This document shows, piece by piece, positions 27,228 through 36,873 of a DNA stretch of 64,000 nucleotides. Numbering within the stretch: the stretch's first letter is position 1; each line of letters begins with the position of its first letter. The stretch lies in contig JAJFGA010000051.1 in assembly GCA_021776375.1 (NCBI GenBank), forward strand, positions 227,177 to 291,176, given 5' to 3'. Below the pieces are notes generated by a model that was not told where the DNA came from, did not search any database, and worked only from the letters and a program-made list of their open reading frames with translations. The DNA comes from Hyphococcus sp. (GTDB taxonomy: Bacteria > Pseudomonadota > Alphaproteobacteria > Caulobacterales > Parvularculaceae). A program made the position numbers and the translations under genes.

Positions 27228-27518
27228 GTGAGCCCGCCAATGACAGTGAAAAGAATGACCGGTGATATGCCCAACGATGGGAATGACAAACGATCGAAGA
27301 AAAGCGCCAAAAAATCAGCCCGGTTCTTTTGGATATGCTCGGGCCTCCTGGCCGCGATCATGGTTGCGTTCTCATCGATCTTCCGCTTTGAGATTTTTAG
27401 TGCAAGCGCGCACATTATCTTCGCGATGTTTATGGGCGTTGTTTTGACGATTGGGTTGGCGGTCGGTCTGATGGCGTTGGCGTTTCATTCCGACGACAGC
27501 GGCATTGACGAACAATGA
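27228..27518 (+). CDS. small membrane protein, unknown function
   Basis: A frame of up to 96 residues with a lysine-rich N-terminal part (DKRSKKSAKKSARFFW) and two hydrophobic helices (GLLAAIMVAFSSIF and IIFAMFMGVVLTIGLAVGLMALAF), ending in an acidic tail. I recognise no family, although small two-helix proteins of this plan are common in alphaproteobacteria. The start is uncertain: GTG at 27228, ATG at 27240 and ATG at 27267 are all possible. Confidence 0.6.
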   Translation: MSPPMTVKRMTGDMPNDGNDKRSKKSAKKSARFFWICSGLLAAIMVAFSSIFRFEIFSASAHIIFAMFMGVVLTIGLAVGLMALAFHSDDSGIDEQ

Positions 27519-27569
27519 CGGCACCGCAGACAGCAGAGATGCCGCTTCAATTTATGGAAACCATGACGG

Positions 27570-28337
27570 TCAGAAGTTGTCCTTGCGCCGACGGGTTTCT
27601 GCGAAAACTTCAACGGCGCCCGCCCCACTCATGCCAAGCGCGGCTTGCAAACCCGGATCGGCGGCGCGCAGAAACGGATTGGTCTTCAATTCAATCGCGA
27701 CATCGGTCGGGACCGTCGACGTTCCTTCCGCGCGCAAGCGGTCAACCTCGTGTGCGCGCGCGATCAGTTGCTCATTAAAAGGATCAACACTAAGCGCGAA
27801 GGCGGCATTACCTTGAGTGTATTCATGAGCGCAATAAAGTTTCGTTTGCGGCGGCAGGTCGGCAATTTTCGAAAGCGAGCGCCACATTTGTTCGGCCGTT
27901 CCCTCAAACAACCGCCCACACCCCATCGCAAAGATCGTATCGCCGACAAAGGCGGCCGCGTCCTCAGCAAAATAAAAAATGATGTGGCCCGATGTATGGC
28001 CGGGCGTATCATAGACTATCGCTTTAGATGCGCCGAGCATCACCACGTCGCCATCGCCGACCGCAACATCAAGCCCCGGTATCCGTTCCGCCTCGGCTTT
28101 CGGGCCGATAATTTTACAACCCCATTTGTCTTTCAGCGCCAGGTTTCCGCCGGCATGGTCCCAGTGGTGGTGGGTGTTCAATACATGCGTGAGCCGCCAC
28201 CCTGCGGCGTCAAGCTGGCTGTTAATCGCACCCACATCCGGCGTATCAATGGCGGCAACATCGCCGGTTTCACGGTTACGAATGAGATAGCCGTAATTGT
28301 CGGCGAGGCACGCGAATTGTCGAATTTCAATAGGCAT
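27570..28337 (-). CDS. gloB: hydroxyacylglutathione hydrolase (glyoxalase II)
   Basis: A 255-residue metallo-beta-lactamase-fold glyoxalase II, hydrolysing S-D-lactoylglutathione to lactate in methylglyoxal detoxification. THHHWDHAGG places His56, His58, Asp60 and His61; PGHTSGHI and the later His/Asp ligands (VGDTIFAMGCGRLFEG; CAHEYT) are present. The C-terminal helical glutathione-binding domain is complete. It is divergent from a methyltransferase gene, an arrangement shared by many alphaproteobacteria. Confidence 0.96.
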   Translation of the reverse strand: MPIEIRQFACLADNYGYLIRNRETGDVAAIDTPDVGAINSQLDAAGWRLTHVLNTHHHWDHAGGNLALKDKWGCKIIGPKAEAERIPGLDVAVGDGDVVMLGASKAIVYDTPGHTSGHIIFYFAEDAAAFVGDTIFAMGCGRLFEGTAEQMWRSLSKIADLPPQTKLYCAHEYTQGNAAFALSVDPFNEQLIARAHEVDRLRAEGTSTVPTDVAIELKTNPFLRAADPGLQAALGMSGAGAVEVFAETRRRKDNF

Positions 28338-28425
28338 GGCTAACTAAAACTCCCGCATATGAACTATTTGACGGTTTGCTATAGAGTTTAGCATACAAGA
28401 TGGCGGGCCGACTGGAAACAAACCA

Positions 28426-29193
28426 ATGCGCACCGATATTCTAGACCTTCACGAATTCTACCGAACCCCGCTTGGGGAGGCGACGCAGAATTTTGTCAGC
28501 GCGCATCTTACCCAAGCCTGGGGGGACGGCGCCGGACTTGCCATAGCCGGGTTCGGCTACGCCAACCCATATCTGGAGCTGTTTCCCGCCGCCACACGGC
28601 GCCTCGCTCTGGCCCCCGGCGGGCAAGGCGTCATCCGCTGGCCCGCCAATGGGCGCAATTGTGCTAGCCTGGTTGGGGAACATCAATGGCCGCTGCCCGA
28701 CGCTTCACTCGACCGTATATTGATCGTACACGGACTGGAAGAAGCGCCGGATGCAAACAGGCTGATGCGCGAAGTCTGGCGTGTCTTGGCCGATGACGGC
28801 CAGGTGATTATCGTAGCCTCTCATCGCCGGGGTTTGTGGTCGATGATTGATACGACCCCGTTTGCCGCCGGGCGGCCTTATCTCAAGCGCCAGTTGAACG
28901 CGCTTTTGGAAGGAGCAATGTTCCGCGCCACCGCATGGAGCGCGGCGCTATATTTTCCACCCTTTCGCGCGCGGCTTTTGCTGCGGGCGGCCAAAGCCTG
29001 GGAGCGCGCAGGCTCACGGGTCTGGCCCGGCCTCTCTGGAGTGCTTCTGGTTGAGGCGACAAAAGAGATGATGGCGCCAGTTGGCCTGGCGCGCAGCGCC
29101 AGAGTGCGCGCCATACGGCCCGTGCTCGCCGCGCCCGGGTTGAACGGCGCATCGCGCAGCGGCTATACGCAAGACGAAAAAAGAAAGCCATAA
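28426..29193 (+). CDS. SAM-dependent methyltransferase domain protein
   Basis: A 255-residue class I methyltransferase-like protein. GFGYANPYLELF near residues 43-54 is a degenerate SAM motif; LPDASLDRILIVHGLEEA and EVWRVLADDGQVIIVASHRRGLWSM give the later motifs. The C-terminal 60 residues are Arg/Ala-rich and less conserved. The loss of the usual GxGxG spacing leaves catalytic activity open. HisC follows after five bases, so they are cotranscribed. Confidence 0.85.
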   Translation: MRTDILDLHEFYRTPLGEATQNFVSAHLTQAWGDGAGLAIAGFGYANPYLELFPAATRRLALAPGGQGVIRWPANGRNCASLVGEHQWPLPDASLDRILIVHGLEEAPDANRLMREVWRVLADDGQVIIVASHRRGLWSMIDTTPFAAGRPYLKRQLNALLEGAMFRATAWSAALYFPPFRARLLLRAAKAWERAGSRVWPGLSGVLLVEATKEMMAPVGLARSARVRAIRPVLAAPGLNGASRSGYTQDEKRKP

Positions 29194-29198
29194 ATCTC

Positions 29199-30293
29199 AT
29201 GACCGCCCCGCAGCCCCGCCCCGGCATCCTCGATATCAAACCCTATGTTCCAGGTGCCTCATCCGCGTCGGGCGCCGACAGAATATTTAAGCTCTCGTCG
29301 AACGAGTCCGCGCTTGGCGCCAGCCCAAAAGCGATCCGCGCTTATAATGAAGCCGCCGGCGATTTATTTTCCTATCCCGATGGCGGCTCTACGGCGCTGC
29401 GCGACAAAATTGCTGAGGTCTATGGTCTTGAAGCATCCCGCATCGTTTGCGGCGCCGGTTCGGACGAAATTTTGCAACTCCTGACCAAGGCCTATGTCGG
29501 CGAGGGTGACAATATTGTTCAGAGCGATCATGGGTTTTTAGTCTACGCCCTGGCGGCCAAATCATGCGGCGCCGAACCACGCTTTGCCGAAGAGACAAAC
29601 CTTACGACCAACATTGATGCGATGCTCGCTCTGGTCAATGACCAGACCCGCATGATGTTTGTCGCCAATCCCAACAACCCAACCGGTTCTTACATTTCCG
29701 AAAGCGAGATGCTTCGCCTCAGACAAGGCCTGCGCGACGATATTTTACTGGTCATAGACGCGGCCTATGCAGAATTTATGGAGCAGCCTGATTATAATGG
29801 CGGAGAAAGGCTTGTTGACCAGTTTGACAATGTCGTCATGACACGAACCTTTTCAAAAATTTATGGCCTTGCTGCATTACGCCTTGGTTGGGGCTATTGC
29901 CCGCCAGCTGTTGCGGATGTCTTAAACAGAATTCGCGGGCCGTTTAACGTAACCCTGCCGGCGCAAGCCGCCGGGCTTGCCGCACTAGAAGATCAAGATT
30001 TTGTTGACCGCAACCGCACCTTCAATAGGGAAGAACGCAACTGGATGACGAGCCGCCTCGCCGCCATGGGGCTAGGATTTGCGCCAAGCTTCGCTAATTT
30101 TATTCTGGTAAAATTTCCCACCGCAGCCGGTCTCAACGCTAAAGATATACAGGCCTATTTAAGATCCGAAGGCGTCATCGTCCGCGAGTTGGGTGTATAT
30201 AAGTTAGGAGATTATTTGCGGGTGTCGATTGGCGAGAAAGCGGGCAACCGAAAATTTATTGAACTCCTAACCAGAAAATTTCCCAGCAGTTAA
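29199..30293 (+). CDS. hisC: histidinol-phosphate aminotransferase
   Basis: A 364-residue PLP fold type I aminotransferase. NPNNPTGSYIS near 158-168 and TRTFSKIYGLAALRLGWGY (Schiff-base Lys220) are diagnostic; the N-terminal PGASSASG and LSSNESALG motifs match the HisC/aromatic branch. Because a prephenate/arogenate dehydrogenase follows, it may also transaminate aromatic precursors, as HisC paralogs in such clusters do; this is inference. Length is normal. Confidence 0.92.
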   Translation: MTAPQPRPGILDIKPYVPGASSASGADRIFKLSSNESALGASPKAIRAYNEAAGDLFSYPDGGSTALRDKIAEVYGLEASRIVCGAGSDEILQLLTKAYVGEGDNIVQSDHGFLVYALAAKSCGAEPRFAEETNLTTNIDAMLALVNDQTRMMFVANPNNPTGSYISESEMLRLRQGLRDDILLVIDAAYAEFMEQPDYNGGERLVDQFDNVVMTRTFSKIYGLAALRLGWGYCPPAVADVLNRIRGPFNVTLPAQAAGLAALEDQDFVDRNRTFNREERNWMTSRLAAMGLGFAPSFANFILVKFPTAAGLNAKDIQAYLRSEGVIVRELGVYKLGDYLRVSIGEKAGNRKFIELLTRKFPSS

Positions 30294-30297
30294 TTTC

Positions 30298-31254
30298 ATG
30301 ACAAATCAACCCTCGCCTCATTTCGCCAGCACCGCCATCATCGGCGTCGGGCTTATCGGCGCGTCGCTCGCATTGGCGCTTCGTGACCGCAAGCTGACCG
30401 ATAAAATCATCGGCATTGATCAAGACAAGGGCGTATTAGAGCGCGCGGCGGCGCTCAATATTATTGACGATACGGCCTCATCGTTAGAGCAAGGCGTCAG
30501 CGGCGCCGACCTCATCCTCATCGCGGCGCCCGTTGGCGCAATCGGCGAGATTGTCGCCGGCCTTCGCGACCATGCGCGCGACGGCGCCATCATCATCGAT
30601 GCCGGGTCGGTCAAGGGCGCCGTTGCAACTGCGGCGGCAACACTGCCCGAGCGATTGTTCTTCGTCCCGTCCCACCCTGTGTCGGGGACAGAACAATCCG
30701 GACCGGAAGCAGGCTTTGCCTCATTATTCGAGGAGCGATGGTGCATCCTGACCCCGCTCAATCGCACCGATGACGCCTATCGCGGCGCCGTCGACACCGT
30801 AGCCGCACTTTGGCGCGCCGTCGGGGCGCAAGTCGACATCATGGACGCCGAACACCACGACCTTGCACTGGCCGTCACCAGCCACCTCCCGCACCTGATC
30901 GCCTTCACGCTGATCGGCGCGGCAGACGATCTGGAATCTGTCACAGAGGCTGAAATTATTAAATACTCCGCAGGCGGATTTCGTGACTTCACACGGATCG
31001 CAGCATCCGATCCGGTGATGTGGCGCGATGTTTTTCTGCACAACCGCGAGGCCGTCATCGAAGCCTTAGGAAGGTTCACCGAAGAGCTGATCGCGCTTCA
31101 GCGCGCTATCCGCTGGGGCGATGGCAAGGCGCTACACGCCGCATTCGAGCGCGGACAGGTGCTGCGCCAGGCAATCGTTGAGGCTGGACAAGAAACCGCA
31201 TCGCCAAATTTCGGCAGAGACCAAAAAGGCGACGAAGGATCAGAACAAAATTAA
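30298..31254 (+). CDS. prephenate/arogenate dehydrogenase (cyclohexadienyl dehydrogenase)
   Basis: A 318-residue tyrosine-pathway dehydrogenase. The Rossmann motif GVGLIGASLALALRDR begins near residue 16; SHPVSGTEQSGPEA near 123-136 contains the catalytic His and substrate Ser; SHLPHLIAFTL is the second substrate-binding His stretch. It oxidatively decarboxylates prephenate or arogenate with NAD. It starts five bases after hisC; the pair with the preceding methyltransferase forms an operon. Confidence 0.93.
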   Translation: MTNQPSPHFASTAIIGVGLIGASLALALRDRKLTDKIIGIDQDKGVLERAAALNIIDDTASSLEQGVSGADLILIAAPVGAIGEIVAGLRDHARDGAIIIDAGSVKGAVATAAATLPERLFFVPSHPVSGTEQSGPEAGFASLFEERWCILTPLNRTDDAYRGAVDTVAALWRAVGAQVDIMDAEHHDLALAVTSHLPHLIAFTLIGAADDLESVTEAEIIKYSAGGFRDFTRIAASDPVMWRDVFLHNREAVIEALGRFTEELIALQRAIRWGDGKALHAAFERGQVLRQAIVEAGQETASPNFGRDQKGDEGSEQN

Positions 31255-31292
31255 CAAGCCGCGTGGACAATCTGCGGCTGCGCCGCCGCGCC

Positions 31293-32786
31293 CTAAGCGT
31301 CGCCTTCTTCAAGCTTTACTTCGTGTCCCCACAAAGTCTCAATATGGGTAAGAAGCACGCCTTTGGTATCGTCGTTCAATTTACGGCCGTCATGCATTCT
31401 GTGTTGCAGCGTTAATTTGCGATCGCCTTCCAGCGCCGCAGCAACGACTTGAACATTAGGCTCATGCATGCCGATGTCATACATCGCCGCAAGACGTTCG
31501 CGCACCCGCCGATAGCCTTGATCATCATGAATGGCAGACACTTCCACATGGGTTTCTTTGGCGTCGTCGGCAATCGCGAAGAGATGAAAATCCCGCATAA
31601 TTTTTGGCGACAAATACTGAAGGATGAAGCTTTCATCGCGGTAATTCGCCCAGGCGTCTTTCAAAACTTCGCGCCAGTCACCCGATCCCGCAATCTCCGG
31701 AAACCACTCTCGGTCTTCAGCTTTAGGGTCCTCGCAAATCCGCTTGATGTCCTCCATCATCGCAAAGCCAAGGGCGTAAGGATTAATGCCAGAATAGCGC
31801 GGATCGTCAAAGTCCGGCTGGAACACCACTGACGAATGCGAATGAAGAAACTCCAAAATCGCACCCTCGCCGATGGCGCCGCGATTATATAACTCTGTCA
31901 TAATGTAATGATGCACGAAGGTCGCGCAGCCTTCGTTCATCACTTTAGTCTGCTTCTGCGGGTAGAAATATTGTGCGACATTACGCACAATCCGAACCAG
32001 CTCGCGCTGCCATGGGCGTAAAACCGGTGAGGCCTTTTCGATGAAATAAAGAAGGTTTTCCTCCGGCAATTTGATGTTGCGCACTTCGGCCTGGCGTTCT
32101 TCTTTTTCTTCTTCATCCTCTTCAATGTTCGGCAAAGTGCGCCAAATATCGTTAAAGTTCAGCTCTTCGTGTTCGGCGCGTGCGGCCAGTTTCGCCATCC
32201 GGTCAGCATCAGATAGCCGCGGCGGGCGAGAATAACGAAAGACGCCTTGGTCCATCAACGCGTGCGACGCATCGAGGATCGCTTCAACCTCTTCAAACCC
32301 GTATTCATCTTCACATTTGGCGATATATTTTTTAGCAAACTCAAGATAGGGCAAGATGCCTTCAGCATCTGTCCACTGACGGAAAAGATAGTTGTTCTTG
32401 AAAAAATGATTATGCCCGAAAGACGCATGCGCCATGACCAGAGCCTGCATGGCCATGGTGTTTTCTTCCATAAGATAGGCGATGCATGGATTGGAATTGA
32501 TGACGATTTCATAGGCAAGGCCGGTATAGCCCTTTTGATACATCATCTGGTCGCGCGCAAAATGCTTTCCGAACGACCAGTGTTTATACATCAACGGCAT
32601 GCCGTGAGACGAATAGGCGTCGAGCATCTGTTCAGAGGAAATGATCTCGATCTGGTTGGGAAAAATCTCGAGCTTCAGATCATTGAGCGCGATGTCTTCA
32701 ATCGCCTCGAGCGCGCGCTGAAGGATTTCAAAATCCCAATTGGCGTCGTCGAAAATGAGGTTAGATTTTTCAACCACAGCTTCCAT
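31293..32786 (-). CDS. SpoVR family protein
   Basis: A 497-residue SpoVR protein. Highly conserved blocks include LAYEIVINSNPCIAYLMEEN, KVMNEGCATFVHHYIMTELY (an His/Glu-rich segment resembling a metal site) and YALGFAMMEDIKRI. SpoVR was named for Bacillus cortex defects but is widespread in proteobacteria beside prkA and yeaH, linked to stationary-phase and nitrogen stress. Its ATG overlaps the upstream yeaH stop (TGATG). The C-terminal half has the acidic tail ending EEGDA. Confidence 0.95.
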   Translation of the reverse strand: MEAVVEKSNLIFDDANWDFEILQRALEAIEDIALNDLKLEIFPNQIEIISSEQMLDAYSSHGMPLMYKHWSFGKHFARDQMMYQKGYTGLAYEIVINSNPCIAYLMEENTMAMQALVMAHASFGHNHFFKNNYLFRQWTDAEGILPYLEFAKKYIAKCEDEYGFEEVEAILDASHALMDQGVFRYSRPPRLSDADRMAKLAARAEHEELNFNDIWRTLPNIEEDEEEKEERQAEVRNIKLPEENLLYFIEKASPVLRPWQRELVRIVRNVAQYFYPQKQTKVMNEGCATFVHHYIMTELYNRGAIGEGAILEFLHSHSSVVFQPDFDDPRYSGINPYALGFAMMEDIKRICEDPKAEDREWFPEIAGSGDWREVLKDAWANYRDESFILQYLSPKIMRDFHLFAIADDAKETHVEVSAIHDDQGYRRVRERLAAMYDIGMHEPNVQVVAAALEGDRKLTLQHRMHDGRKLNDDTKGVLLTHIETLWGHEVKLEEGDA

Positions 32787-34108
32787 CACGCCACCTCGCG
32801 TTTGCTTTTGGAGAATAGCTCACGGAACACCGGAAAAATGTCCTGCGGTTTAGCGATGCGTGTTTGTGCAAAATTTTCCCACGTCGGCGCAAACGTACGG
32901 TAAGCGCGCCACAACTCTGCACCCGAATCCTCGTTTGAAAAAACTTCCAGCTCGCGCTCGTCGAGAATTTCGATATAGGCGTAATATTGAGAAATCGGCA
33001 TGATGCTTTCGTTTAAAATCTCAACGCAACGCTTGGCATCGCCTGATTGCGTAAAACCGTCTGAGGCTTGCGCGACATAAATATTCCATTCATGGGCCGC
33101 AAACCGATCGCGCTGAACCTCCAGCATTTTATCAAGCGCAGTAGACACCACCGTACCGCCGGATTGGCGCGAGTAGAAGAAAGTCTCCTCATCGACCTCT
33201 TCTGCGTGATGGGTGTGACGAATGAAAACAATCTCAACACGCTCATAACGCCGCTTCAAGAACAGATAGAGCAACATGTAAAACCGTTTGGCGAGGTCTT
33301 TTTCACGCTCGCCCATAGAGCCCGACACATCCATTAGGCAAAACATAACGGCGGCAGTGGTTTCCACCGGTGTTGGTTCATAGGCGTTAAAGCGCACATC
33401 GAGCGGATCGATAAACGGCGCCCAACGGCGACGGCTTTCCATCGCTTCCAGCTTCGCGATGATATCTTTTCTCAGCGCTATTTCTTCATCACTTGGCTGC
33501 GCGATGCGTTCAAGCGCGAACAGGCGTTCTTTCAGCTCATTCATCTCCCGCGTCGAGGGACGATGAAGCGCCAAGCGCCGGCCATGAGCGTTGCGCATGG
33601 TGCGGATTAAATTCATGTTGGTGGGCGAGCCGGCAACGGTAATGCCGGCGCGTTTGTAAGCCGTCGCCTTAATTTCTTTCAAAGAGCGCTTGACGAGGTT
33701 GGGCAATTCCAGGTCTTCAAAAAAAATGTCGAGAAATTCGTCCTGCGTAAGCGTGAACTGAAACGCGTCCTCGCCCTCGCCATCAGTGCTCGCCTTCTTT
33801 CCCTTGCCTTTGCCGCCGCCTTTGGGCGGTTTTTTGATTTTGTCGCCTTTGCCAAATTCCTTGTTGCCGGGATGCACCATTTCGCGCTTGCCTGTTTCCG
33901 GATCGAGGCGAAAGCGCGGCTCGGCGGTTGACTTCGAGGGTATCGAAATCTTTTCGCCCTTTTCAATTTCCTTCAATGACCGGTCGCGCAGTGACTTGTT
34001 GACGGCTTCTTTAATTTGCGCCCGCGCGCGTTTTAGAAACCGCTGGCGATTGCCGAGCGATTTCCCTTTGGGATTTTTACGCCGATCAATGAAATGAGAA
34101 AAGGCCAT
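32786..34108 (-). CDS. yeaH: YeaH/YhbH family protein (DUF444) with VWA domain
   Basis: A 440-residue protein. The N-terminus (FSHFIDRRKNPKGKSLGNRQRF) and the Lys/Gly-rich linker (KPPKGGGKGKGKKAS, residues 93-107) are typical. A C-terminal VWA domain with a complete MIDAS (Asp260-x-Ser262-x-Ser264 in LMDVSGSMGE) binds a divalent ion. It is genetically tied to PrkA in the YeaG-YeaH stress pair. The stop overlaps the spoVR start. Two charged helices near 105-160 may contact the partner. Confidence 0.95.
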   Translation of the reverse strand: MAFSHFIDRRKNPKGKSLGNRQRFLKRARAQIKEAVNKSLRDRSLKEIEKGEKISIPSKSTAEPRFRLDPETGKREMVHPGNKEFGKGDKIKKPPKGGGKGKGKKASTDGEGEDAFQFTLTQDEFLDIFFEDLELPNLVKRSLKEIKATAYKRAGITVAGSPTNMNLIRTMRNAHGRRLALHRPSTREMNELKERLFALERIAQPSDEEIALRKDIIAKLEAMESRRRWAPFIDPLDVRFNAYEPTPVETTAAVMFCLMDVSGSMGEREKDLAKRFYMLLYLFLKRRYERVEIVFIRHTHHAEEVDEETFFYSRQSGGTVVSTALDKMLEVQRDRFAAHEWNIYVAQASDGFTQSGDAKRCVEILNESIMPISQYYAYIEILDERELEVFSNEDSGAELWRAYRTFAPTWENFAQTRIAKPQDIFPVFRELFSKSKREVA

Positions 34109-34186
34109 ATTAAGTTCCGGGGATTTAGGGCTCAGGGATCAGGATGTTTCACTTCTCCCCAACCCCGAAAGCCTTAATCCCTTTTA

Positions 34187-36136
34187 TCATCCTGCCTTAT
34201 TCACGCGCATATACCACTCAACAAGGCGGCGCACCTGACGCGGCGTATATCCGCGTTCCGTCATGCGGGAGACGAAGTTCTCGTGCTTGGCCGCGGTGTC
34301 GGAATCTTTCTGGGAGTCGAAAGAAATAACCGGCAGTAAGTCCTCGACCTGAGAGAACATGCGTTTCTCGATGACGTTGCGCAGCTTCTCATAGGATGTC
34401 CATGCGGGGTTATTGCCCTCATTATTGGCCCTCGCGCGCAAAGCGAATTTCACAACCTCGTTGCGGAAGTCTTTGGGGTTTGCAATTCCCGCCGGCTTTT
34501 CGATTTTTGATAGCTCGCCATCTAGCGTTGCGCGATCGAGAAGTTGGCCGGTATCAGGGTCTTTAAAGTCCTGATCTTCAATCCATGCATCGGCATAGGA
34601 AATATACCGGTCAAACAGGTTTTGTCCGTATTCACCGTAGCTTTCGAGATAGGCTTTTTGAATTTCCTTGCCGATAAAGTCAGCATAACGCTGCGACAAT
34701 TCCGACTTAATGAAATCGAGATATTTCTTTTCGATCTCGTCGGGGAATTGCTCGCGCTTGATTGCATTTTCCAGCACATACATCATATGCACCGGATCGG
34801 CGGCGACTTCGTCGGTGTCGAAATTAAATGTTTCCGACAAAACCTTATAGGCAAACCGAGTGGATATCCCATCCATGCCTTCGTCAATGCCAGCAGCGTC
34901 ACGATACTCCTGATGCGACTTGGCTTTCGGATCGGTGTCTTTCAGCTTTTCGCCGTCATAGATACGCAGCTTCGAATAAAGGTTTGAATTTTCGTGTTCC
35001 TTAAGGCGGGTCAGAACCGAGAACCGCGCCAGCAAGCCGAGCGTTTCCGGCGCGCAAGAAGCATCCGATAACTCTGAGCTCTCCAGAAGTTTTTCGTAAA
35101 TTTTACGTTCTTCGGTCACCCGCAGAGAATACGGCACCTTGATCACATTGATCCGGTCAAGGAAGGCTTCATTGTTTTTATTATTACGGAACTGCTTCCA
35201 CTCGCTCTCATTGGAGTGGGCGAGAATAATACCCTGGAACGGGATTGGCCCCAGCGCTTCGGTGCCAATATAATTGCTCTCCTGCGTCGCGGTGAGCAGC
35301 GGATGCAACACCTTAATAGGCGCCTTAAACATCTCGACGAATTCCAAAAGCCCCTGGTTGGAGCGGCACAATCCACCGGAATAAGAATAGGCGTCGGTAT
35401 CGTCCTGGCTGAAATGCTCGAGCTTGCGAATATCAACCTTGCCAACCAAGGCGGAGATATCCTGATTGTTTTCATCGCCTGGTTCGGTTTTGGAAATAGC
35501 GATCTGGCGCAACTTCGACGGCAGCATGCGCACGACTTCGAATTTTGAAATATCCCCGCCGAACTCGTCCAAGCGCTTTACTGCCCAGGGGCTCATCAGG
35601 CCGGTAAGGCGACGTTGCTCGATGTTGTATTTCTCTTCAAGAAGGCTTTTTAATTTCGCCGACTGGAATAGCCCAAGCGGGCTTTCAAAGACCGGCGAGA
35701 TTTCATCGCCCGCCTTCAAAACATAAATCGGATATGTTTCCATCAAATCTTTAAGGCGTTCGGCAAGCGATGACTTGCCGCCGCCAACCGGACCCAAAAG
35801 ATAAAGGATCTGGCGCTTTTCTTCGAGGCCTTGCGCGGCGTGGCGGAGGAACGAAACGATACGCTCGGTCGTATCTTCCATGCCGTAGAACCCGTCAAAA
35901 GCCTTATAGCGGCGGATCGTGCGGTTAAAGAAAATTCGCGCCAGACGAGGGTCCTTCGACGTATCGATCATCTCCGGCTCGCCAATCGCTGACAGCATGC
36001 GTTCCGCGGCGCTGGCGTAAAGCATCGGATCATCGCGCGCTGCGAGCAGGTAATCGCGAAGGCTCATCGCCTCTTGTTTTACGCGTTGATAGCTTTCTGA
36101 AAAAGCGTCAAATATGTCGAGATTTTCGTCCATCAT
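34187..36136 (-). CDS. prkA: PrkA/YeaG family Ser/Thr kinase with AAA module
   Basis: A 649-residue PrkA protein. An AAA-type P-loop (LGPVGGGKSSLAERL) lies near residues 114-128; the PrkA family C-terminal region follows with YSGGLCRSNQGLLEFVEMFK near 250 and RITERGYTPRQVRRLVEWY at the end. PrkA proteins phosphorylate a ~60-kDa substrate in Bacillus and act in starvation responses in E. coli; some reports instead favour protease activity. Translation could begin five codons earlier at GTG 36151. First gene of the prkA-yeaH-spoVR operon. Confidence 0.95.
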   Translation of the reverse strand: MMDENLDIFDAFSESYQRVKQEAMSLRDYLLAARDDPMLYASAAERMLSAIGEPEMIDTSKDPRLARIFFNRTIRRYKAFDGFYGMEDTTERIVSFLRHAAQGLEEKRQILYLLGPVGGGKSSLAERLKDLMETYPIYVLKAGDEISPVFESPLGLFQSAKLKSLLEEKYNIEQRRLTGLMSPWAVKRLDEFGGDISKFEVVRMLPSKLRQIAISKTEPGDENNQDISALVGKVDIRKLEHFSQDDTDAYSYSGGLCRSNQGLLEFVEMFKAPIKVLHPLLTATQESNYIGTEALGPIPFQGIILAHSNESEWKQFRNNKNNEAFLDRINVIKVPYSLRVTEERKIYEKLLESSELSDASCAPETLGLLARFSVLTRLKEHENSNLYSKLRIYDGEKLKDTDPKAKSHQEYRDAAGIDEGMDGISTRFAYKVLSETFNFDTDEVAADPVHMMYVLENAIKREQFPDEIEKKYLDFIKSELSQRYADFIGKEIQKAYLESYGEYGQNLFDRYISYADAWIEDQDFKDPDTGQLLDRATLDGELSKIEKPAGIANPKDFRNEVVKFALRARANNEGNNPAWTSYEKLRNVIEKRMFSQVEDLLPVISFDSQKDSDTAAKHENFVSRMTERGYTPRQVRRLVEWYMRVNKAG

Positions 36137-36154
36137 AATCGCCACGCTCACTGT

Positions 36155-36424
36155 TTACGCACCGGATCCCTGCAGTCCGCCGCTATTGGGAACAAAAAAG
36201 GCGCCGGTCTCAATGACCCAGCGCCCACCTTCGCTTTTGCCAACCTTGTCTTCGCCAGTTAAGGCGCGCCAAAACATCGCTACCATTCCACCCTGTTCAA
36301 ACATATCCTTGAACAAGATGTGGGGTGTGCGCTCGGCGAAGCAAGACCACGCAAGCCGGGAATATCGCTCCCGCTCTTTGATCGCTTCATTGTGACATCG
36401 ATACGCCATTTTGCCGCTCGCCAA
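36155..36424 (-). CDS. hypothetical small protein upstream of prkA
   Basis: An 89-residue frame whose TAA stop lies a few bases before the prkA start, suggesting coupling. It has Arg/Glu-rich N-terminal stretches and a hydrophobic-aromatic middle (MFEQGGMVAMFWRALTG), no Cys cluster and no signal peptide. Third-position GC is similar to neighbours (about 60% by my count). I recognise no family, and it could be a chance frame in the prkA leader. Confidence 0.35.
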   Translation of the reverse strand: MASGKMAYRCHNEAIKERERYSRLAWSCFAERTPHILFKDMFEQGGMVAMFWRALTGEDKVGKSEGGRWVIETGAFFVPNSGGLQGSGA

Positions 36425-36873
36425 TTCGGTTAAAATGCTCTGTCTTCGTGCTCTCCGTCGCTCTTACCCGCCATACGCCCTAGGCTAATGTACTTGTCCC
36501 CGGCGCCCATACGCAGCGCGCAAACAAGGTTAATGCAAAGGGCCCTAATATTTCGTTTCGTGTTCTAAAAACGATGCAGAAAATATACAGCAAGAAGCCG
36601 CATTTGCGAACCGCGAGTTGATCCAAACTCTGCCCAACATTTGCCGCAATTGGTTTAAGATGCTGACGGACGGGCGCAAATTTGTAATGAGAAAAATTCT
36701 AACTTTAAATGCCGCCCTGTCCGATTAAACAATTCTGCTCCGGCTGTAGAAGTTTTGGTGATTCATCACGCTCAAAACACCACTTAGCGCTCTGAAGGTA
36801 TGACTGCTAAGAATGTTCACAAAGAATCAAACTTTGTTTATTGATTGATAATTGACAGTAGAGAGGGGCGAAA
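36425..36873. other. 449-base intergenic region upstream of prkA operon and a membrane-protein gene
   Basis: This must contain the promoters of the prkA operon (minus) and of the membrane protein at 36874 (plus). On the plus strand a frame without ATG from 36549 to the TAA at 36726-36728 reads NDAENIQQEAAFANRELIQT and ends LTLNAALSD; it may be a gene remnant or chance. The region is AT-rich from 36560 on. No terminator or tRNA is seen. Confidence 0.45.
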
